A stretch of DNA of 16,324 nt. Source: Nitrosopumilales archaeon (lineage in GTDB: Archaea; Thermoproteota; Nitrososphaeria; Nitrososphaerales; Nitrososphaeraceae). The stretch covers positions 1 to 16,324 of the forward strand of contig WJXE01000014.1 of NCBI GenBank assembly GCA_009665115.1. Direction: 5' to 3'. Below the pieces are notes generated by a model, which ran no database searches, was not told where the DNA came from, and saw only the letters and a list, made by a program, of their open reading frames with translations. Positions 13,056 through 16,324 of this stretch are shown in pieces. Made by a program: the position numbers and the translations under genes. Numbering within the stretch: the first letter of the stretch is position 1; the number at the start of each line of letters is the position of its first letter.

Positions 13056-13313
13056 TCATTCGTACTGCAAATCTTGAAGAAACGTTGCACAAGCCGCAAG
13101 CGGTTTAGTGTCTTTCAAATAATCTAATAGAAGATCACCATTCTGTGGATTCCTTGAAATGCGCAAAGTTGTCACTGCTGGATACTTCTCAATTTTATCT
13201 GATGAATTTTCAGGCTTCTTTTCGTATTTGACTGAATAGATACCTTTGCTGGTAGAGGATTGTCACCCCAATACGTCAATCGTGAAATGGTTTACGAATA
13301 CGACGCACGGACA
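13056..13313 (-). pseudogene. Decayed protein gene on the minus strand, unknown family
   Basis: The minus-strand frame from 13262 to a TGA at 13056-13058 is free of stops for 68 codons. It reads like genuine protein: GIYSVKYEKKPENSSDKIEK, then VTTLRISRNPQNGDLLLDYL, ending FLQDLQYE. It has no ATG, GTG or TTG near its beginning. The same frame continues upstream past a single TGA (13263-13265, possibly a former TGG) as CVVFVNHFTIDVLG (13266-13307) until a TAG at 13314. One premature stop plus a missing 5' end indicates a pseudogene. I do not recognise the family. The plus strand here has no competing gene. Confidence 0.5.
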
Positions 13314-13334
13314 CTATCACTTTAGCGGGATGGT

Positions 13335-13343
13335 TAAAAATAC
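13335..13343 (+). promoter_or_regulatory. Possible TATA box of the FUN14-like gene
   Basis: TAAAAATAC lies about 35 nt before GTG 13374. A second AT-rich element (AAATATAC, about 13356-13363) is too close for a normal archaeal promoter at this start. Confidence 0.3.
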
Positions 13344-13373
13344 ACTTCATGAACCAAATATACACCTCTCTTC

Positions 13374-13670
13374 GTGGCTATCAGTTTTGGCTTAGCAGGG
13401 AAGGCAGCTAAGCTTGTCTTTAAGATCGTTGCTATAATAACAGGAGGATTACTGTTGCTTGGAATATATTTGCAACACTTGGGAATAATCAAGATAAACT
13501 ATCTGATTACTGAGCACGTTCTACATTCAGCAGCTTCTACAACTTCTCACACGTTGGTTGCAATGGTTAATGAGACTGCAAAAGCGATAAGCAATCAAAC
13601 TGGAAATCATGTTGTCCTAGCAGGTGGAGTTGGATTCACTGCGGGATTCTTATTGGCAATCAGGAAATAA
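13374..13670 (+). CDS. FUN14-family-like membrane protein, 98 aa
   Basis: The glycine-containing opening (SFGLAGKAAKLVFKIVAIIT, 4-23) runs into a hydrophobic helix (14-36) ending YLQHLGIIKINY. This is the layout of the second half of FUN14 proteins, where GYA.KK and YLQ..GII.I.W are typical. A polar stretch (45-78) and a last Gly-rich helix (VVLAGGVGFTAGFLLAI) follow. Compared with full FUN14 proteins the first glycine-rich helix is missing or shortened. The upstream frame is closed by TGA at 13350-13352, so a lost N-terminal part is possible. In eukaryotes FUNDC1 is a mitochondrial outer-membrane mitophagy receptor; the archaeal role is unknown. The GTG start is the first available. Confidence 0.6.
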   Translation: MAISFGLAGKAAKLVFKIVAIITGGLLLLGIYLQHLGIIKINYLITEHVLHSAASTTSHTLVAMVNETAKAISNQTGNHVVLAGGVGFTAGFLLAIRK

Positions 13671-13695
13671 ACATTAGCTATAATCAGGAAGGACA

Positions 13696-13920
13696 TTGAC
13701 CAACAAAGAATTGATGCATTTCATTCAGTTGCCTCGTCGTCAGCTAGAAAATAAAATTAAACAAGACCAGGAATCTAAAGACAAGAATGACAGCACAATA
13801 TATGGACTAGGTCAACTCATAATGCTAAGAGAAATTCAGGATCTTATTCATAGCCAATATCGTTCGCGGCCTATTGCAAATCGTCAAGGTTTGGATGCAA
13901 CGAGTGAGCATTGTTTTTGA
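13696..13920 (+). CDS. Small predicted helical protein, 74 aa, unknown
   Basis: The frame begins at TTG 13696, preceded by a GGAAGG ribosome-binding sequence about five bases upstream, and lies 25 bp after the FUN14-like gene. The sequence is strongly charged and helical (LPRRQLENKIKQDQESKDKN), then LGQLIMLREIQDLIHSQY, then a tail ending SEHCF. There is no signal peptide or recognised domain. The codon pattern and ribosome-binding sequence support translation, probably coupled to the gene upstream. Function unknown. Confidence 0.45.
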   Translation: MTNKELMHFIQLPRRQLENKIKQDQESKDKNDSTIYGLGQLIMLREIQDLIHSQYRSRPIANRQGLDATSEHCF

Positions 13921-14002
13921 TATTAGTAAAGAGTTTAAGCCAGGAGGTTGTATTACATTGATGAAACAAAAGTGGGCAGCTCCAAGAGGTGCACAACCAT
14001 AG
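13895..14002 (+). CDS. Possible small ORF, 35 aa
   Basis: ATG 13895 gives MQRVSIVFDISKEFKPGG, then CITLMKQKWAAPRGAQP and TAG. It overlaps the end of the 74-aa gene in another frame, with AAGGT four bases ahead. A perfect GGAGGT lies inside it (13943-13948), so an internal start at TTG 13958 or ATG 13961 is an alternative. No family is recognised. It may be a remnant. Confidence 0.25.
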   Translation: MQRVSIVFDISKEFKPGGCITLMKQKWAAPRGAQP

Positions 14003-14003
14003 A

Positions 14004-14099
14004 ATGAATAAATGGGTACTGACTGTCAAAGACGACCTTATAGACGAAATAAAGCAAACATTTGGATATCTGTATTGGCCTGTACCTAGAGGATCGTAA
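14004..14099 (+). CDS. Possible small ORF, 31 aa, perhaps frameshifted
   Basis: ATG 14004, one base after the preceding stop, gives MNKWVLTVKDDLIDEIKQTF and then GYLYWPVPRGS. Skipping one base at the stop would continue NYYSGHGNVNVKYDLVRKDY to a TAA at 14158-14160, giving a coherent 51-residue protein. Tight spacing to the ORF before suggests a former operon. Low certainty; no family is recognised. Confidence 0.25.
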   Translation: MNKWVLTVKDDLIDEIKQTFGYLYWPVPRGS

Positions 14100-14222
14100 C
14101 TATTATTCAGGTCACGGCAACGTAAACGTGAAATACGATTTAGTAAGAAAAGATTACTAAATGAAGAGAGTTAGCTTTTATTCTATTCAACCGCAATTTT
14201 TCAAAGTCGTGAACGAATGAGT

Positions 14223-14280
14223 GATTTTAACTAGAAATCCAACAGTCCGTAAATACGCTCGCTTTCGCTAGTTAAAAATC
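14223..14280. repeat. Inverted repeat, 12-13 nt arms
   Basis: GATTTTAACTAG (14223-14234) is matched by CTAGTTAAAAATC (14268-14280), with one extra A, around a 33-nt centre containing GC-rich CGCTCGC. It could form a long hairpin, mark a vanished mobile element, or end a transcript. Confidence 0.45.
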
Positions 14281-14362
14281 AGAGAAATACTTGCAATATT
14301 TAGGGGTTTCATACTCGAAATTGCCTAATAGAATAGATAACTTAAAGAGCAAGGAGGCTGGT

Positions 14363-14398
14363 TATCTATGTATGTATCTATGTGTGTATCTGTATAAA
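14363..14398 (+). repeat. Tandem 12-nt repeat, about three degenerate units
   Basis: TATCTATGTATG, TATCTATGTGTG, TATCTGTATAAA in direct succession. The following AACATACATAC partly complements the first unit. Probably slippage-generated. Confidence 0.5.
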
Positions 14399-14512
14399 CA
14401 TACATACTATTAACGGGATACTAGAGAGACACAAGATAAAATGACAAAAATAGCATAGACAACTAAACAATCAAAACAAACCAAAAGTTTTCAGTCAGCA
14501 TGGTAATAATCG

Positions 14513-14724
14513 ACAACTGTAGGAATATTAGCCATTGGCTTGACAGCGACTACAATGCATCCGACACAGGTTCAATCTAGTGGTCCTTCTGCATGTCCTG
14601 ACCAGGACAATGCACGTGTAACGCTGCATCAGGTGTTATGACGGATCATGCAATGATGGATTCTAATGGGAACCTATTACCAGGAGCACAAATCAATAAC
14701 GGTTGTGATGGAACAGGCAACTAA
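14513..14724 (+). pseudogene. Frameshifted small Cys-containing secreted protein
   Basis: Two frames join into one protein. The first reads TTVGILAIGLTATTMHPTQV, then QSSGPSACPDQ (14513 to about 14610): a signal-peptide core, then a mature start. The second continues QCTCNAASGVMTDHAMMDSN, then GNLLPGAQINNGCDGTGN and TAA (14722-14724). The shift lies in CAGGACAATGC near 14608. In the joined protein four cysteines are evident (CPDQ, CTC, GCDG), as in small secreted disulfide-rich proteins. No start remains: the frame before TTVGIL is closed by TAA at 14507-14509, and a nearby ATG (14500) is in another frame. At least two lesions therefore separate it from a working gene. Confidence 0.55.
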
Positions 14725-14817
14725 AAGAATCAATAGTGTAGAGGAATAATGGATAATTGACATCTTATCTATATTTGTAGTAAATGTTCAAGCACCTACA
14801 CTCATTGCTGGCGGGAA

Positions 14818-14946
14818 TTACAGCATTTGTTTATCCACTTCATTAATCATTGCGTATTTGCATTTTATCAAATCTAGATATTGAGCATATTGCAGTAAAG
14901 TGATCTCCAGAGCTTTAGCTGTTTCTATTGTTAAATTATCGTGCTC
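14818..14946 (-). pseudogene. Orphan C-terminal segment of the Cys-rich coiled-coil protein
   Basis: Directly after the preceding gene, in another frame, 42 codons run from 14946 to TAA at 14818-14820. They read EHDNLTIETAKALEITLLQY, then AQYLDLIKCKYAMINEVDKQ and ML. The frame is preceded by TAG and has no upstream start. A -1 shift at AGG-AGC near 14943-14948, or one lost G, would fuse it smoothly as EGR-EHDN, extending the 269-aa protein to about 308 residues with a further amphipathic helix. Confidence 0.5.
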
Positions 14947-15740
14947 CTACCTTCAGCTGCATCCTTGAACTTGTCAAGCATATACTCATGAACCTTTCTT
15001 AGAATTTTACATGTCTTACAACATTCACCTGCTCTTAACTCGTCTACCTCACACATACAAGTTATCTTATCAAGTGTATCACGCATTATCCAGTTAGGAC
15101 TATTTTCCTCTTTAAATTTATCATCTCTATCACGTTGTACCTCTGTTCTTACCCCTTGTTCTTTTGATTTAAGTTTATTTCCCTGTTTCTCCCTGTGCCA
15201 TTCTTTGTTAGTCATGCCTTCTGGTTTTACACGATGTCTTACTCTTTCTATCATTTGTTGTATAGCTGCGTTAGTTCTATCCTCTTTCTCCTTCTGACCT
15301 TCCTTCCACAACTTAAGAGCTTCTTCATATGAAAAATCATACGTAGGTCTTAGATCAAGCATAGCATCACAATAACGTTCTATCGGGAGCTCCTCCTTTT
15401 TCTTCTCTTCTTGCGTTTCTTTATATTCCTGTCTTCGTGCTTTATCATCGCATTCAGGACATAAAAAGGCATGATATCTTTCACTTTCAATGAATTGTTT
15501 ATTACATAAAAGACAATTTGACTCTAGTTTAGTCAGTTCATGGGATATGAATTTAGCCGATAATCCTTCTTTCTTGCCTAATTCTACAAGCTCTTTATGT
15601 TTTTGTAGTTTGATTCTGGTTTGCTCTTTTTGTCTATGAGTATGAGAATAAAGAACACCCCCGTCCCAAATTAATTTCAAGTCTTTAAGTGCAGCTTGGA
15701 ATGCTTCTGATGGTTGTTTAGATTTAGGGGTGGTTGTCAT
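14931..15740 (-). CDS. Cys-rich, highly charged coiled-coil protein, 269 aa, unknown function
   Basis: A zinc-finger-like CLLC...CPEC pair (C76, C79, C94, C97) sits between charged helices, and a second cysteine cluster lies near the C-terminus (C228, C230, C240, C241, C244). In between are long Lys/Glu-rich stretches (EYKETQEEKKKEELPIE; MIERVRHRVKPEG) predicted as coiled coil. The fold would be cytosolic and nucleic-acid or protein binding; I do not recognise the family. Proteins of this style are frequent in archaeal plasmids, proviruses and integrated elements, which is only circumstantial. The ATG overlaps the stop of the 91-aa gene by 4 nt (ATGA). The C-terminus appears truncated by a frameshift. 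Confidence 0.65.
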   Translation of the reverse strand: MTTTPKSKQPSEAFQAALKDLKLIWDGGVLYSHTHRQKEQTRIKLQKHKELVELGKKEGLSAKFISHELTKLESNCLLCNKQFIESERYHAFLCPECDDKARRQEYKETQEEKKKEELPIERYCDAMLDLRPTYDFSYEEALKLWKEGQKEKEDRTNAAIQQMIERVRHRVKPEGMTNKEWHREKQGNKLKSKEQGVRTEVQRDRDDKFKEENSPNWIMRDTLDKITCMCEVDELRAGECCKTCKILRKVHEYMLDKFKDAAEGRSTII

Positions 15741-16012
15741 TTCTTATTATTCCCGCCTAAATCATGGGCGACCTCAATGACTACTTTGGAAATTGTATTT
15801 GCGTATAATATCTCTTGCACGGATACATCCTGACCACCATTAGCCGAATACTTTAGTATTATATCATTATTGTTGGCTCTTGTGATTAACAATGTTGTCA
15901 TTTTCTTATATTTCTCATCCTTCTCATTAAACAATTCCTTTTCTTTTCCATGCTCCATTATCGTAACAGATGTGACTTTCGTGTTAGTATTGGAGTTATC
16001 ATTGTTATTCAC
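15737..16012 (-). CDS. Small Asn-rich protein, 91 aa, unknown
   Basis: It starts with GTG at 16012 (an ATG two bases earlier is followed at once by TGA). The N-terminus is Asn-rich and probably disordered (MNNNDNSNTNTK). The rest forms alternating strands and helices (VTSVTIMEHGKEKELF; MTTLLITRANNNDIILKYSA; EILYANTISKVVIEVAHDL). There is no signal peptide, cysteine or known motif. It shares an ATGA overlap with the Cys-rich coiled-coil gene, so the two are translated together and may form a complex. Confidence 0.55.
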   Translation of the reverse strand: MNNNDNSNTNTKVTSVTIMEHGKEKELFNEKDEKYKKMTTLLITRANNNDIILKYSANGGQDVSVQEILYANTISKVVIEVAHDLGGNNKK

Positions 16013-16078
16013 ATCTTGCCAAAAACATTGTATTTTCTCTTATCTTTACCAAACATGAACTACTTCAACTCCTTCACA

Positions 16079-16324
16079 TTATATTGTATAGTCTTCATTT
16101 CTGCTTGTATCAAATTTTTGATGTTTTGTGGATTGGCAATTTGTGAAAATAGCATGACTGGATGGCCTTGCCTTGCCTGTCAAGTATTTGTAAGTCGCAA
16201 CACTATGGCTATTGGCAGTGCCATAACTCATTCTGTAGTATGAAGATGCTCCACCATAAAATCCAGAACATTGAAAGTCTGACACAGTATGAGCATTCAA
16301 GATTACGACTGAGGATCTATCCTT
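16079..16324 (-). CDS. C-terminal part of an unknown protein, cut by the window edge
   Basis: The minus-strand frame is open from the right edge to TAA at 16079-16081 (about 81 codons). It reads SSVVILNAHTVSDFQCSGF, then YGGASSYYRMSYGTANSHSV, TGKARPSSHAIFTNC and a basic tail. The Tyr/Ser/Gly/His-rich composition is unlike the neighbouring charged proteins and resembles exported beta-rich proteins. Two cysteines could pair. No internal start is preferred, because the frame continues out of the window. It lies 66 bp upstream of the 91-aa gene on the same strand. Confidence 0.4.
   Translation of the reverse strand, partial: KDRSSVVILNAHTVSDFQCSGFYGGASSYYRMSYGTANSHSVATYKYLTGKARPSSHAIFTNCQSTKHQKFDTSRNEDYTI

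Larger units (their letters stand above)
14100..14512. other. Non-coding debris zone with repeats and micro-ORFs
   Basis: No confident gene. It holds the inverted repeat and the 12-nt repeat listed separately, a 19-codon frame at 14161-14220 (MKRVSFYSIQPQFFKVVNE), and a 9-codon frame (14368-14397) within the repeat, preceded by a perfect AAGGAGG at 14351-14357. Confidence 0.35.

Noticed and set aside
13949..14005. YIDETKV-like peptide in one plus-strand frame, suggestive of a DDE transposase
   Set aside because: Only about 17 residues before a stop, with no other transposase motif, terminal repeats or target duplication nearby.
14363..14410. Tandem repeats considered as a CRISPR remnant
   Set aside because: Units are 12 nt, contiguous and degenerate, with no spacers and no cas genes nearby.
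15870..16243. Hydrophobic plus-strand frames opposite the minus-strand genes
   Set aside because: They arise from T-rich complements of Asn/Lys-rich coding sequence; the minus strand has coherent, operon-like genes.

Overview
The window looks like a low-GC archaeal chromosome, most likely an ammonia-oxidising thaumarchaeon of the Nitrososphaerales. The archaeal assignment is firm: RNA polymerase subunit Rpo3 sits with eL18, uL13 and uS9; SBDS is followed by the exosome trio Rrp4-Rrp41-Rrp42, then eL43 and the KEOPS subunit Pcc1; and TATA boxes lie about 25-35 nt ahead of many starts, implying short-leader or leaderless mRNAs. The narrower assignment is inference. It rests on the accessory gene mix (membrane-anchored cupredoxin, PsbP-like secreted protein, FUN14-like protein, single- and double-winged-helix regulators, small zinc ribbons) and on many TTG/GTG starts. 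Layout: (1) 1-1205 holds the N-terminus of a cupredoxin-like protein (minus), a 60-aa zinc ribbon (plus) and a winged-helix regulator (minus). (2) 1369-3359 is a minus-strand operon transcribed rpoD, rpl18e, rpl13, rps9. (3) 3360-3789 is a divergent, structure-rich intergenic region. (4) 3790-7483 is a plus-strand series SBDS, rrp4, rrp41, rrp42, rpl37ae, pcc1, with overlapping genes from rrp4 onward. It joins ribosome maturation, RNA decay, a ribosomal protein and tRNA t6A modification. (5) 7581-10816 holds three exported-protein genes: an unknown secreted protein, a NodB-type polysaccharide deacetylase and a PsbP-like protein. (6) 10817-13920 holds a four-helix membrane protein, a double winged-helix regulator with a perfect palindrome in its promoter, a short winged-helix gene with no proper start, a FUN14-like protein and a 74-aa unknown, separated by decayed genes. 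(7) 13895-14724 is a debris zone of micro-ORFs, repeats and a frameshifted secreted-protein gene. (8) 14818-16324 carries a minus-strand two-gene unit (a 91-aa protein and a Cys-rich coiled-coil protein with an apparent frameshift), plus the C-terminal part of a further gene at the right edge. The left half is ordinary core archaeal genome. The accessory half is eroded: at least four reading frames are intact enough to read but are broken by frameshifts, stops or lost starts, and several of these have no usable start codon. I found no CRISPR array, no convincing tRNA or rRNA gene, no complete insertion sequence and no clear defence system. The best leads are the eL43 gene without a canonical start, the in-frame short ORF directly ahead of rrp4, the palindrome ahead of the double winged-helix regulator, the structured rpoD-SBDS spacer, and hidden minus-strand coding remnants around 12.5-13.3 kb.
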